Shown: positions 49,615 to 57,086, numbered from the stretch's first letter. The stretch: 64,000 bases of DNA from Hymenobacter perfusus (GCF_003944765.1 NZ_RWIU01000001.1:248001-312000); one strand, 5' to 3'. Notes: generated by a model not told the origin, from the letters alone. Made by a program: numbers and translations.

Positions 49615-50874
49615 ATGTTGTTATCCATGGGCCGTGGCCTTATTCTACTAAGTCTCCTGTTAGGCTTACTGCCCTTTTCCCGGGTCCAGGCACAACAGTA
49701 CTACCTCGACCTGAGCCACCAGTCACTCAGCCTGCCTTCCCGAACCGTATGCGTGACGCAGGTGGTAGATGGGCGGCCGGGCAAACCCGTCATTGGGCTG
49801 GTGTACCGGGGCCTCGCGAATCAGCAGGCAGCCGTACTTTTCCGGCGGGGCCTGGAAGTGGAGCTGACTGATTTTCTGCGCCAGCAACTGCCCGCCCGGC
49901 CCGAAGACCATACCGTGGTGCTGTGCCTGCGCCAACTCCGAGTAGGCGAGCAGATGGCCGGCATCACGGAAAAAGCCAGCGCCGACCTAGCCGCCGACGT
50001 GTACGAACAGCTACCCGACGGCTACCACTTCGTGCGCAGCGTGGCCGCACATACTTCAGCCCGTGCCCTCGAAACCACTTATCTGCACGCTGAGCACGTG
50101 GCCCAATTGCTACAAAAGTGCCTGGAGCAGCTCACTACCTATCACTGGCCCACTACGCCCACCAGACCTGCCCTTACCCTGGCCCAGGTGCTCACCGATT
50201 CCCCCATAGCCATTCCTGCCGCCAACGCCGCCCCCGGGGTTGCCCAAGCGGCCCGGCCGGCCATTCTGCAGGAAGCACCCCGGCCGGGCGTATACTACTC
50301 GTTCGGGCAGTTTCTGGCCAACACTCCCGCGCCCGGTCTGCAGGCCATGGCCGACACCGTTTCCTTCGGCTTCGGAGCCCCGCTGGCCCGGCGGCTCTGG
50401 CGCGGGGTGCCTCGGCTGCGGGTGCGTATTCTAAATGAAAAAAACCACTCCCAATCGGCCAAGGAAATCTGGGGTTTCTCGGATGGTCGCCAGTTGTTTG
50501 TGCAGCACGAGAAAGAGTTTTTCCCTCTGCACCGCTACCACGACTTTTTCACCTTTGTAGGCGAAACTCCACCCGATGTTGTCTACATGCAGTCCCGGGC
50601 CCAGAGCAGCGCGGCTGTGATGGGAGGCGTAGTGGGCGCCATGATTGCCAACAACGCCAATAATGCTAACGACCATACGGCCGAGCCGATGGGCTACTCC
50701 GTGGACATGCACACGGGCCAGGCCGGGCAGTTCCCCAACCCACTGCTGCCGCCCCCGGTCCGCAACGACACCGCTTACATCTACCTTTACCGTTACGCCG
50801 ATACCGCCGCTACCCCCGTCTCGTTCTCCCTCGATGACCAACCAGTCGGCCAGCTAAAGCTTCGGGAGTACTAG
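49615..50874 (+). CDS. Secreted protein, unknown function
   Basis: 419 residues. Signal peptide around MGRGLILLSLLLGLLPFSRVQAQ (the Met at 49627 is an equally good start). The mature part is not recognised: N-terminal region with VTQVVDGRPGKPVIGLVYRG and VLFRRGLEVELTDFL, a middle part PRPGVYYSFGQFLANTPAPG, then GGVVGAMIANNANNAND (glycine-zipper-like or single helix), and a beta-type end AYIYLYRY..VSFSLDDQPVGQLKL. The gene lies between the true dnaE end and the displaced copy of it, so it may have come in with that event. GC content is similar to the neighbours. Confidence 0.7.
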   Translation: MLLSMGRGLILLSLLLGLLPFSRVQAQQYYLDLSHQSLSLPSRTVCVTQVVDGRPGKPVIGLVYRGLANQQAAVLFRRGLEVELTDFLRQQLPARPEDHTVVLCLRQLRVGEQMAGITEKASADLAADVYEQLPDGYHFVRSVAAHTSARALETTYLHAEHVAQLLQKCLEQLTTYHWPTTPTRPALTLAQVLTDSPIAIPAANAAPGVAQAARPAILQEAPRPGVYYSFGQFLANTPAPGLQAMADTVSFGFGAPLARRLWRGVPRLRVRILNEKNHSQSAKEIWGFSDGRQLFVQHEKEFFPLHRYHDFFTFVGETPPDVVYMQSRAQSSAAVMGGVVGAMIANNANNANDHTAEPMGYSVDMHTGQAGQFPNPLLPPPVRNDTAYIYLYRYADTAATPVSFSLDDQPVGQLKLREY

Positions 50875-51211
50875 GAAATTCCCTGGCCCTATCCCGGCCG
50901 GATGTTGCGTCTATGCTTAGATCTACCTGGACTGCCCTGCCAGCTCATCATTCCTAATCCCGCTGGCCTCAACTACCTGCGCGTAACTACCCCCGGCTCC
51001 CCAACCGCACGGCCCATTTGCGAGTGGGTGAGCACCGCCCAGGGAGAGGCTGACCTCGATGAAATTGACCGCCAACGCGGCCAGGCACCGCGCTAGCCTA
51101 GTTGTTTCGATTTTGACTGGATTGTGATTTGTGCGCAGCTCCATGTAGGCAGCTCTGCTCGGCCTACGCCTCAGAAACTGCCGTTCGACCCGTTATATGG
51201 CTTCCCTCGCG

Positions 51212-51319
51212 CCCACGAGCACCTGGCCGCGGACACCTACTCCCGCTGCTACCGCATCCAACCCCAGGAGTTCATCCGCAAGATGCGCGAAATGGAAATC
51301 GACGCCTGCCAGCTTATTT
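51212..51319 (+). pseudogene. Displaced copy of the dnaE 3' end
   Basis: Aligns without gaps to 49412-49519, the last 36 codons of dnaE, at a constant offset of 1800 bases; by eye about 98 of 108 bases are identical. Encoded residues HEHLAADTYSRCYRIQPQEF then IRKMREMEIDACQLI differ from DnaE at four positions. The stop TAG has become TGG, so the frame reads on 11 codons. Many of the changes are synonymous, so it looks like a piece of a related dnaE rather than a decaying exact copy. Homology stops abruptly at 51212. Confidence 0.88.
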
Positions 51320-51335
51320 GGTTGATCCATACCAC

Positions 51336-51380
51336 CAGCACGTCATTCTGAGCAGAGCGAGAAATCTCGCGTGCTGACGT
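51336..51380. repeat. REP-like hairpin, GTCATTCTGAGC type
   Basis: CAGCACG at 51336 pairs with CGTGCTG at 51370-51376, and GCGAG with CTCGC inside. The GTCATTCTGAGCAGAGCGAGAAATCTCG pattern, read in two parts, belongs to a common dispersed Bacteroidota repeat type different from the GTCATTGCGAG type at 35599 and 37167. Confidence 0.6.
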
Positions 51381-51457
51381 TGTGATGGTAAGATTTGCTC
51401 TTGAGTCTTCGGATCAAGATCTGAGTAACATGCCCTATTATTATGGATATCTTAAAT

Positions 51458-51961
51458 ATGAAAAGGATTGTTGCTCTACTGTTTTGCTGTGCGTTGACAA
51501 GTCACCTTTACGCACAGACATATCTAGCGAAAAACGCTATGCGTACTCGAGAGATACCTGTGCCGAAGAATGTGGTCAAGAAATTCAAACGAACGTATCC
51601 GAACGCTCACATTGATTCGTGTTATGTCTATGGCAATGTAGAAGCAAAAGAAGAACATTACATGTTCTATTCTAGGCAACAGAACCGGGTACTTAATGTG
51701 GCTTTTGACAGGCATTGCGCATTTACTGAATCTAAAACCGAAATCTCTATAGAAGAGCTTCCCATAGCATTGCAAAAAACAATTAGCCAAAACTCTTTCC
51801 ACGCGGAAAGCATAGGTAAGGTCTTTAAGCTGGTTGGGAGCCGGAGAAAAAATGAAATTGAATATTTGGTAGAATGCTTTACCAACTATCAGGGCAATCA
51901 ACTGAAGATACCTATGTATTTCAATGCAGCAGGTTTCGGAGCCAATCCAGGTTTCAGGTAG
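51458..51961 (+). CDS. Secreted PepSY-like protein, atypical base composition
   Basis: 167 residues. Signal MKRIVALLFCCALTSHLYAQ fixes the start at 51458. The mature sequence VPKNVVKKFKRTYPNAHIDSC, EEHYMFYSRQQNRVLNVAF, FTESKTEISIEELPIALQKT, VFKLVGSRRKNEIEYLVECF resembles the small PepSY-like (BLIP-fold) periplasmic proteins of Bacteroidota. Codons use many A/T-ending triplets and Lys, Asn and Ile are frequent, in contrast to every neighbour, which suggests recent acquisition. It sits next to the dnaE-tail copy and a REP-like repeat. Function unknown. Confidence 0.75.
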   Translation: MKRIVALLFCCALTSHLYAQTYLAKNAMRTREIPVPKNVVKKFKRTYPNAHIDSCYVYGNVEAKEEHYMFYSRQQNRVLNVAFDRHCAFTESKTEISIEELPIALQKTISQNSFHAESIGKVFKLVGSRRKNEIEYLVECFTNYQGNQLKIPMYFNAAGFGANPGFR

Positions 51962-52040
51962 GCACTTGTGCGATAGAGATGCTTTGGCAAGCTCAGCATG
52001 AAGTTCTTTTTCCAGGGCTAATGAGTACCCCAAAAATTAA

Positions 52041-52060
52041 CTTTCAATTTTTATTGAAAG
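52041..52060. promoter_or_regulatory. Candidate GbsR operator 1
   Basis: CTTTCAATTTTTATTGAAAG, an inverted repeat (CTTTCAAT and ATTGAAAG arms) followed by TTTGAAA, 27 bases before the regulator's start codon. A near-identical copy lies at 52634-52653. Confidence 0.6.
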
Positions 52061-52075
52061 TTTGAAATACTCCAC

Positions 52076-52083
52076 TACATTTG
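52076..52083 (+). promoter_or_regulatory. -7 promoter box of the GbsR gene
   Basis: TACATTTG, an exact TAnnTTTG match, only 4 bases before the ATG, which implies a leaderless mRNA. The operator lies where the -33 region should be. Confidence 0.55.
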
Positions 52084-52087
52084 AACC

Positions 52088-52606
52088 ATGCAACTCGACG
52101 AAGCCAAAAGCAAGTTCATTGAAGGCTGGGGCACCCTGGGCTCGGCCTGGGGCGTGAGCCGCACAATGGCGCAGGTCCACGCGCTGCTGCTGGTGTCACC
52201 GGGGGCGTTGAGCACCGAGGACATCATGGAGCAGCTGCAAATTTCGCGGGGCAACGTGAACCTGAACGTGCGCGCCCTCATGGACTGGGGCATCGTGCGC
52301 AAGGAGTTGCGGCCTGGCGAGCGGCGCGAGTTTTTCTCGGCCGAAAAAGACATTCACAGAACGGCCACGCTCATCCTGAAAGAACGCCGTAAGCGTGAAC
52401 TGGAGCCTATTCTGCGCGTACTGGGCGAAATCAGCCAAGTAGAGCCCTCCCCCACCGCTACGCCGGAGGAAACGGCAGCTTTCACCCAGATGATTGGCAG
52501 CGTCCAGAATTTTGCTGAATTCGCTAACCGGGCGGCTTCTACACTCATCAAAGCCGATGAGAACTGGTTCCTGAGCACCTTCATGAAACTCATGCGGCCG
52601 GGTTAA
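52088..52606 (+). CDS. GbsR/MarR-family transcriptional regulator
   Basis: 172 residues. N-terminal helix KSKFIEGWGTLGSAWGVSRT; winged-helix domain at about 20-90 with AQVHALLLVSPGALSTEDIM, recognition helix SRGNVNLNVRALMDWGIVRK and wing LRPGERREFFSAE; C-terminal dimerisation helices (ILKERRKRELEPILRVLGE, FAEFANRAASTLIKADEN). Matches the GbsR group. Two almost identical palindromes flank the gene, one at its promoter and one between it and the next gene, so it probably represses itself and the epimerase gene. The signal it senses is unknown. Confidence 0.9.
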   Translation: MQLDEAKSKFIEGWGTLGSAWGVSRTMAQVHALLLVSPGALSTEDIMEQLQISRGNVNLNVRALMDWGIVRKELRPGERREFFSAEKDIHRTATLILKERRKRELEPILRVLGEISQVEPSPTATPEETAAFTQMIGSVQNFAEFANRAASTLIKADENWFLSTFMKLMRPG

Positions 52607-52633
52607 GAGCAACCCTTATTTTTTTACTTCTTT

Positions 52634-52653
52634 CTTTCAAATTTTATTGAAAG
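52634..52653. promoter_or_regulatory. Candidate GbsR operator 2
   Basis: CTTTCAAATTTTATTGAAAG, one base different from the copy at 52041-52060 and also followed by TTTGAAA. It lies 52 bases before the epimerase start codon. Confidence 0.6.
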
Positions 52654-52704
52654 TTTGAAAGAATTAATCTCTCAGAAATCAACGCGGCTTATTTGTCTGG
52701 CATT

Positions 52705-53622
52705 ATGGAACGGCTCAAACTACTTCTGGCGGGTGGCAACGGATTTCTGGGCCAGCACCTAGCGCACTACTTCACCCGCCTGGGATACGAGGTGGTCATT
52801 CTGGGCCGGTCGGCTAAACCAGGAACGGTGCGGTGGAATGGCCGTACGCTGGGCCCTTGGGCCGCTGAGCTGGAGGGTGCCGCCGTACTCATCAATCTGG
52901 CCGGCCGCTCCGTTGATTGCCGCTACAATGCCGTCAACCGCTACGCCATTACCCGCAGCCGCACCGAAAGCACCCGCGTGCTGGCCGAAGCTGTGGCGGC
53001 CTGCCGCAACCCGCCCGCCGTGTGGCTGAACTCTTCCACGGCCACCATCTACCAGCACACCGAAGACGAGCAGCCCGCCAATACGGAAGCCACAGGCCAG
53101 CTGGGCCGCACTTTCTCGGAGATGGTAGCCCAGCAGTGGGAAGCCGAGTTTAATCTGGTTGCCCTGCCCCATACCCGACGCGTAGCTCTGCGCACGGCCA
53201 TTGTATTGGGGGCCGATGGAGGCGCGCTGCCCGTCATGGCCCGGTTGGCGCGGCTGGGCCTGAGCACACCGCAGGGCCACGGCCGACAATGGGTGAGCTG
53301 GCTGCACATCCAGGATTTCTGCCGGGCCGTGGAGTTTCTGGTGGCGCGGCCCCAGCTGGAAGGTGCGTTCAACCTGTGCGCCCCGGAGCCGCTGCCCAAC
53401 GCCGCCCTAATGGCGCTGTTTGATGCCCACTACCATCCGCGCTGGCACTTGCCGCAGCCGCGCTGGCTGCTGAAAATCGGGGCCTTCGTGCTGCGCACCG
53501 AAACTGAGCTGATCCTGAAAAGCCGCAAGGTGATGCCCCAGCGGCTGCTGGAAGCCGGTTTCCAGTTCCGTTTTCCTGATTGCCAGACCGCCCTGGCTGA
53601 TTTACTGCCGCAATTGCCCTAG
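52705..53622 (+). CDS. TIGR01777-type NAD(P)-binding epimerase-like protein
   Basis: 305 residues, normal for the family. Extended SDR fold with LLAGGNGFLGQHLAHYF (dinucleotide loop), VLINLAGRSVDCRYN, SRTESTRVLAEAV, NSSTATIYQH (Ser/Tyr region), and a C-terminal DUF1731-like part (WHLPQPRWLLKIGAFVLRTE, LILKSRKVMPQRLLEAGF). The family is widespread and its reaction is unknown. The ATG at 52705 is preferred to a TTG four codons upstream. Preceded by the second palindrome and followed at 61 bases by a small membrane protein gene, probably one unit. Confidence 0.9.
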   Translation: MERLKLLLAGGNGFLGQHLAHYFTRLGYEVVILGRSAKPGTVRWNGRTLGPWAAELEGAAVLINLAGRSVDCRYNAVNRYAITRSRTESTRVLAEAVAACRNPPAVWLNSSTATIYQHTEDEQPANTEATGQLGRTFSEMVAQQWEAEFNLVALPHTRRVALRTAIVLGADGGALPVMARLARLGLSTPQGHGRQWVSWLHIQDFCRAVEFLVARPQLEGAFNLCAPEPLPNAALMALFDAHYHPRWHLPQPRWLLKIGAFVLRTETELILKSRKVMPQRLLEAGFQFRFPDCQTALADLLPQLP

Positions 53623-53683
53623 CCCTACTACTGCATTCTGTTCCGCGCTCTTTTCTTCTTTTTCACTTCAATTTCTCTCTGCC

Positions 53684-54052
53684 ATGAACTTTCACCTCCT
53701 CGTGTACGGCGTGTACCTGCCCGTTACAGTACTGCTGACGGTGTGGGTCGCCCGCACGCTTTTCAACAACGGCCGCCTGTTTCTCGTCGATATTTTTCAC
53801 GGGAATGAGCAGCTGGCCGACTCTGTGAATAAGCTCCTGCTCATGGGATTTTACCTCATCAACATCGGCTACGCCATGCTCACGCTCCAAAGCGGCGACC
53901 CGATTACCAGCTACCAGCAAAGCGTGGAAATCCTCAGCATCAAGATCGGGACGATTATTCTGATCCTGGGTGGCATGCACTTCTTCAATCTGTATGTGTT
54001 CTACAAGCTTCGGCACAAGGCGCAGGAATATGCCCGCGCGTATCATTCGTAG
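53684..54052 (+). CDS. Small conserved membrane protein
   Basis: 122 residues. Three predicted helices: LLVYGVYLPVTVLLTVWVA, LLLMGFYLINIGYAMLTL and IGTIILILGGMHFFNLYVFY. Conserved-looking polar residues lie between them (FNNGRLFLVDIFHGNEQLADSVN). No family name recalled. Its place behind the GbsR-type regulator and the epimerase suggests common control. Start is the first Met ahead of helix 1. Confidence 0.75.
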   Translation: MNFHLLVYGVYLPVTVLLTVWVARTLFNNGRLFLVDIFHGNEQLADSVNKLLLMGFYLINIGYAMLTLQSGDPITSYQQSVEILSIKIGTIILILGGMHFFNLYVFYKLRHKAQEYARAYHS

Positions 54053-54266
54053 TCGATAAAGTTAGCCCTACACTGTACTTGGCCTTGGAGGTCTGGCCTG
54101 AGCGCGGCCGGGTCGCCGGGGCCTTGGGCTGGTTGAGCGGCGGAACCCCTACACTGACCGAGTGAACTTTCCCGGCGGCTGCTTGTTGAATCGCAATCTG
54201 CTACCTTGCGGCCCGCTTGACCGTACACTAGCACTGAAAACCCTTTCAACAAAAAAAACGACTGTT

Positions 54267-54596
54267 ATGGGACATAAAGCCATCGAGATTACCGATGCTA
54301 ATTTCGACCAGATCATCAACTCCGATAAGCCTGTGCTTGTAGACTTCTGGGCCGAGTGGTGTGGCCCCTGCCGCATGGTAGGCCCGGTAGTGGAAGAACT
54401 GGCCGGCGAATACGAAGGTAAAGCCGTTATCGGCAAGGTTGACGTCGACTCGAACCCCCAGACTTCCGCCAAATTTGGCATCCGGAGTATTCCTACTTTG
54501 TTGGTATTCAAGAACGGCCAGGTAGTTGACAAACAAGTTGGTGCCGTTCCGAAGCACGTACTGGCTCAAAAACTGGATGCTCAGGTATCTGCCTAG
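54267..54596 (+). CDS. trxA: Thioredoxin
   Basis: 109 residues, the size of E. coli thioredoxin. Active site [14 protein letters not shown] at about residues 29-42, cis-Pro in [13 protein letters not shown], and Asp in KPVLVDFWA. Cytoplasmic reductant of disulfides, fed by thioredoxin reductase (not in this window). The start at 54267 opens directly with [13 protein letters not shown]; a longer frame from 54162 adds 35 residues with no match to the family. Its stop is followed 3 bases later by a long palindromic terminator. Confidence 0.96.
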   Translation: MGHKAIEITDANFDQIINSDKPVLVDFWAEWCGPCRMVGPVVEELAGEYEGKAVIGKVDVDSNPQTSAKFGIRSIPTLLVFKNGQVVDKQVGAVPKHVLAQKLDAQVSA

Positions 54597-54599
54597 TTT

Positions 54600-54661
54600 C
54601 TTTGTGCATAAAAAAACGCCCCGCTCTCAATTGAGAGCGGGGCGTTTTTTTATGCACAAAG
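54600..54661. terminator. 62-bp perfect loopless palindrome, bidirectional terminator
   Basis: Two 31-base arms, centre between 54630 and 54631, no mismatch. The core is a GC stem (CGCCCCGCTCTC) with A7/T7 tracts, as in an intrinsic terminator, but complementarity continues another 10 bases beyond the tracts (CTTTGTGCAT / ATGCACAAAG). It lies between trxA and the convergent gene at 54678. Confidence 0.9.
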
Positions 54662-54677
54662 TTGTTGATGGCGCCCG

Positions 54678-54986
54678 TTAGCGTACTACGCGGGTCTGCC
54701 CATCGTGCTTCTGGCGATACAGCACCCGGTCGGCCTGACGTTCCTCATGGCGCACGGTTTGCCGTTCAGCGGGCGTCACTACCCCGTCGGCACGGGCCGC
54801 TTGCCGGGCTTGGCGGGTATCTGCCTGCTGGGCCTGCGCCCTGGCAGCCTCAGCCCGGGTCAGTTGCCCCGACCGTACTCCCTGACGGATGCGGGCCTGA
54901 TCATTGGCACGGGGTGCCACCTGTGCGGAGGCAGTTGCAACTGCAAAAAGACAAAGGGCAGTAACAGTGAAAATGGAACGTTTCAT
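54678..54986 (-). CDS. Small secreted basic helical protein
   Basis: 102 residues. Signal peptide MKRSIFTVTALCLFAVATASAQ. The mature protein is short, rich in Arg, Gln and Ala, and probably one long helix or a coiled coil: IRQGVRSGQLTRAEAARAQAQ, RQARQAARADGVVTPAERQ, RHEERQADRVLYRQKHD. The GQLTRAEAARA ... GVVTPAERQ pairing resembles tandem EF-like helix-turn repeats (R-SGQLT-EA, A-DGVVT-AE) found in small Bacteroidota periplasmic proteins. No enzymatic motif, function unknown. Confidence 0.7.
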   Translation of the reverse strand: MKRSIFTVTALCLFAVATASAQVAPRANDQARIRQGVRSGQLTRAEAARAQAQQADTRQARQAARADGVVTPAERQTVRHEERQADRVLYRQKHDGQTRVVR

Positions 54987-55089
54987 GTGTGTAGCAAGTA
55001 AGAGGTTGCATGTGTAGCTAAGATGGCCAGCCAGTACGCAGGTTTAATTCACATGTCTGATTTCTGACTACTCATCCTACTACCACGCA

Positions 55090-55127
55090 AAAAAGCCTTG
55101 TCTATACATGTACAGGCAAGGCTTTTT
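55090..55127 (-). terminator. Intrinsic terminator of the TonB/MORN gene
   Basis: AAAAAGCCTTG and CAAGGCTTTTT arms with a 16-base loop; T-tract on the minus strand, 12 bases after the gene end. Confidence 0.8.
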
Positions 55128-55138
55128 CGTTTGCTGCT

Positions 55139-56104
55139 TTATTCCTCACCATCGGGGGCGGCGGCGCGGGCTTCTGAGGGCGGCACTTGCGGGGGCCGCA
55201 GCCCCGAAGCCAGCGAGAAGTTGGGCGCAAAGTAGATGGGGATGGTAAACGTCATGGCCGTGGGCAGGTTATATTCGCGGCCCGGCTCGAACGGCGGCAG
55301 ATTGGCCACCACCCGCCGCGCCTCCAGATCGGCTTCCGGAGCCAGGCCCTGTATCACCCGCACCTGCCCGACCCGGCCATCCTCGCCCACGGTATAGCTC
55401 ACGTATACGTTGCCGGTAATACCCTTACGCCGAATGTTGCGCGGGTAGTTAGTCGTGCGGGCCACGTAGTTCAGCAGTGCTTCCTGGCCGCCCGGGAACC
55501 GGGGCATTTCGCGGGTACGTACCCGTCCCATGTACGGTGAGCCATCTTTGTTGAAGAAAGCCAAAGCCAGCGGCTTACCTTGGCGGTCGGGCATTTCAAT
55601 GGCGCTCAGCTCGCCGGAATCGTAGTAATACCGCCACTCGCCCACGGCGCGGCCGTTGTTGTAGCGGCCTTCGGAGCGTTTCTGGCCATTGCGGTGCACC
55701 GATATCCAGCGCCCCACCCGCTGCCCGTCGGAGTAGTCGCCGCGCAGGTTTACTCGGCCGTCTTCATACCAGCCCAAGTACAGGCCGTCCGCTTCGTCGT
55801 TACGGTAATGCACCTGAGCTGCTTTGCTGCCATCAGGATGGTACCAGGTCAGTAGGCCGTTGCGCACCGGCGGATCAATGGAGGACAGGGTGCCTTTGAG
55901 CAGTAGCGTACCTGAAAGGGAGTATTCCCGCATGGCGTAGGTACCCAGCAACTCATTCTTGCGGTCCACGATGCGGTAATGCGTAGCACTATCGGGGATA
56001 GTCGCCTCATCCCGGTTGTTGAGATACACGGCCGGCAAACTCTGGCCGTGGCCCACCTGGGTCAGGAACGCGAAAGACAGGAGAAAAACGCAATGAATCC
56101 TCAT
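55139..56104 (-). CDS. TonB C-terminal domain protein with MORN-type repeats
   Basis: 321 residues. Signal peptide MRIHCVFLLSFAFLTQVGHGQ. Residues 80-180 contain MORN_2-type repeats (GLLTWYHPDGSKAAQVHYRN, GLYLGWYEDGRVNLRGDYSD, GRWISVHRNGQKRSEGRYNN, GEWRYYYDSGELS), and a TonB-like domain follows at about 205-300 (FPGGQEALLNYVARTTNYPR, GNVYVSYTVGEDGRVGQVRV, RRVVANLPPFEPG). The architecture is common in Bacteroidota secreted proteins with toxin-antitoxin-like repeats or energy-coupling domains; here with a signal peptide and no membrane anchor, it is probably a periplasmic or outer-membrane-associated structural protein. A Met two codons upstream is possible. Confidence 0.85.
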   Translation of the reverse strand: MRIHCVFLLSFAFLTQVGHGQSLPAVYLNNRDEATIPDSATHYRIVDRKNELLGTYAMREYSLSGTLLLKGTLSSIDPPVRNGLLTWYHPDGSKAAQVHYRNDEADGLYLGWYEDGRVNLRGDYSDGQRVGRWISVHRNGQKRSEGRYNNGRAVGEWRYYYDSGELSAIEMPDRQGKPLALAFFNKDGSPYMGRVRTREMPRFPGGQEALLNYVARTTNYPRNIRRKGITGNVYVSYTVGEDGRVGQVRVIQGLAPEADLEARRVVANLPPFEPGREYNLPTAMTFTIPIYFAPNFSLASGLRPPQVPPSEARAAAPDGEE

Positions 56105-56266
56105 GAGCAACCTGATTAAGACGCCAGCATGGTTTTACGAAATATAACCAACAGAACATCAGGGCCCAAGCACCAGTTCAACTTCACTCGAAAAGTACTA
56201 TTTCAGCTGGTTGCCAGCCAATTCCGGGTGTCCGGTTTGCTGCGCGCTTTCCTTCTAAATACAACA

Positions 56267-56296
56267 GCCGCTACCCCAACTGTATGGAGTAGCGGC
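56267..56296 (-). terminator. Hairpin after the Lrp-type gene
   Basis: GCCGCTAC and GTAGCGGC arms, 14-base loop; only a weak T-rich tract follows on the minus strand. Confidence 0.45.
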
Positions 56297-56331
56297 ATCA
56301 TGCATACGCTTTTACGAATGATTACAGCCCC

Positions 56332-56817
56332 TTAGCCCGCGTCCTCACCTACCTCCTGCAGTTGGATGGGGCGGTTAAATGCTTCCTCCAGCGAAATCAG
56401 CGTTTCGGTTCGCTCAATGCCTTCGATTAACTGAATCTGTTCGTGCAGCACTTCGCGCAGATGGTTCGTGTCACGGCAGATGAGACGGGCGAAGATGCCG
56501 TACGCCCCGGTAGTGAAGTCGATGCTTACCACTTCCGGAATCTGGCGCAACGCTGCTACTACGCTTTCATACACGGAGCTTTTCTGCAGATATATTCCCA
56601 GAAAAGCCCGTACGCCGTAGCCGAGCTTTTGGTAATCAATCTTGAGGGTAGCGCCTTGGACAATGCCCAGTTCTTCCAAGCGAGCCATCCGGACGTGGAC
56701 CGTACCACCCGAAACATGCACCTTCCGGGCAATTTCCGTGTAGGGCGTCTTTGCATCATCAATCAACAGGGCCAGAATCCTCCGGTCGGTGTCGTCAAGT
56801 TCGTAATTACGGGCCAT
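56332..56817 (-). CDS. Lrp/AsnC-family transcriptional regulator
   Basis: 161 residues, usual size. Winged-helix DNA-binding domain at 1-60 (DDTDRRILALLIDDAKTPYT, EIARKVHVSGGTVHVRMARL, EELGIV) and an RAM ligand-binding domain at 65-150 (YGVRAFLGIYLQ, VVAALRQIPEVVSIDFTTGAYGIFARLICRD). It normally senses an amino acid and forms octamers. It is transcribed away from the tRNA-like RNA locus; whether it controls that RNA is unknown. No other gene is close on the same strand. Confidence 0.92.
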   Translation of the reverse strand: MARNYELDDTDRRILALLIDDAKTPYTEIARKVHVSGGTVHVRMARLEELGIVQGATLKIDYQKLGYGVRAFLGIYLQKSSVYESVVAALRQIPEVVSIDFTTGAYGIFARLICRDTNHLREVLHEQIQLIEGIERTETLISLEEAFNRPIQLQEVGEDAG

Positions 56818-56926
56818 TTTTCAGGGTGTTGATTATCTATATTTCAATGAAGAGACTTCTTTTTTAAAAACTATGTAATTTTTTTTACAAATGTCTGAAA
56901 TTATTTTATAACATCAACCAACATAG

Positions 56927-56934
56927 TACATTTG
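56927..56934 (+). promoter_or_regulatory. -7 promoter box of the tRNA-like RNA
   Basis: TACATTTG, an exact TAnnTTTG match, in an AT-rich gap with no coding frame, 38 bases before the tRNA-like fold. Transcription would begin around 56941. Confidence 0.55.
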
Positions 56935-56972
56935 TCATAATCCAACGCAAGCGGCGAGGGATTGTTTTACAC

Positions 56973-57086
56973 TGTAGAATGATGAAACTGGCAGACATAC
57001 CCTCCTCTCTCGGGGGTGGTGATTCGGGAAAAACTGGTCCGGCGGCCGGCTAACCACACCGTGGAGGTTCGAATCCTTCTTCTACA
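56973..57086 (+). tRNA. Atypical class II tRNA-like RNA (Leu-like body, CUC in anticodon loop, 45-nt variable arm)
   Basis: Cloverleaf read by eye: 7-bp acceptor (56973-56979 with 57080-57086; an eighth C-G pair at 56972/57087), T8, 3-bp D stem with loop AAACTGGCAGA, 5-bp anticodon stem (57000-57004 with 57012-57016), loop CTCTCTC with U33 and anticodon CUC, variable arm 57017-57061, T stem GGAGG/CCTTC with loop TTCGAAT. All tertiary residues (U8, A14, G18G19, A21, G53, U54U55C56, A58, C61) are present. The D arm resembles tRNA-Leu. The variable arm is about twice the usual length and holds its own hairpin (TGGTCCGG..CCGG..ACCA). Position 37 is U, normally a purine; discriminator would be G; CCA is not encoded. 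Confidence 0.65.

Noticed and set aside
49522..51335. Insertion sequence or transposon next to dnaE
   Set aside because: No transposase, terminal inverted repeats or target duplication are visible; only the dnaE-tail copy and one secreted-protein gene are present.
56973..57086. tRNA-Sec
   Set aside because: The long variable arm and the possible 8-bp acceptor are suggestive, but the loop has no UCA, the D stem has only 3 bp, and no selenoprotein gene is seen.
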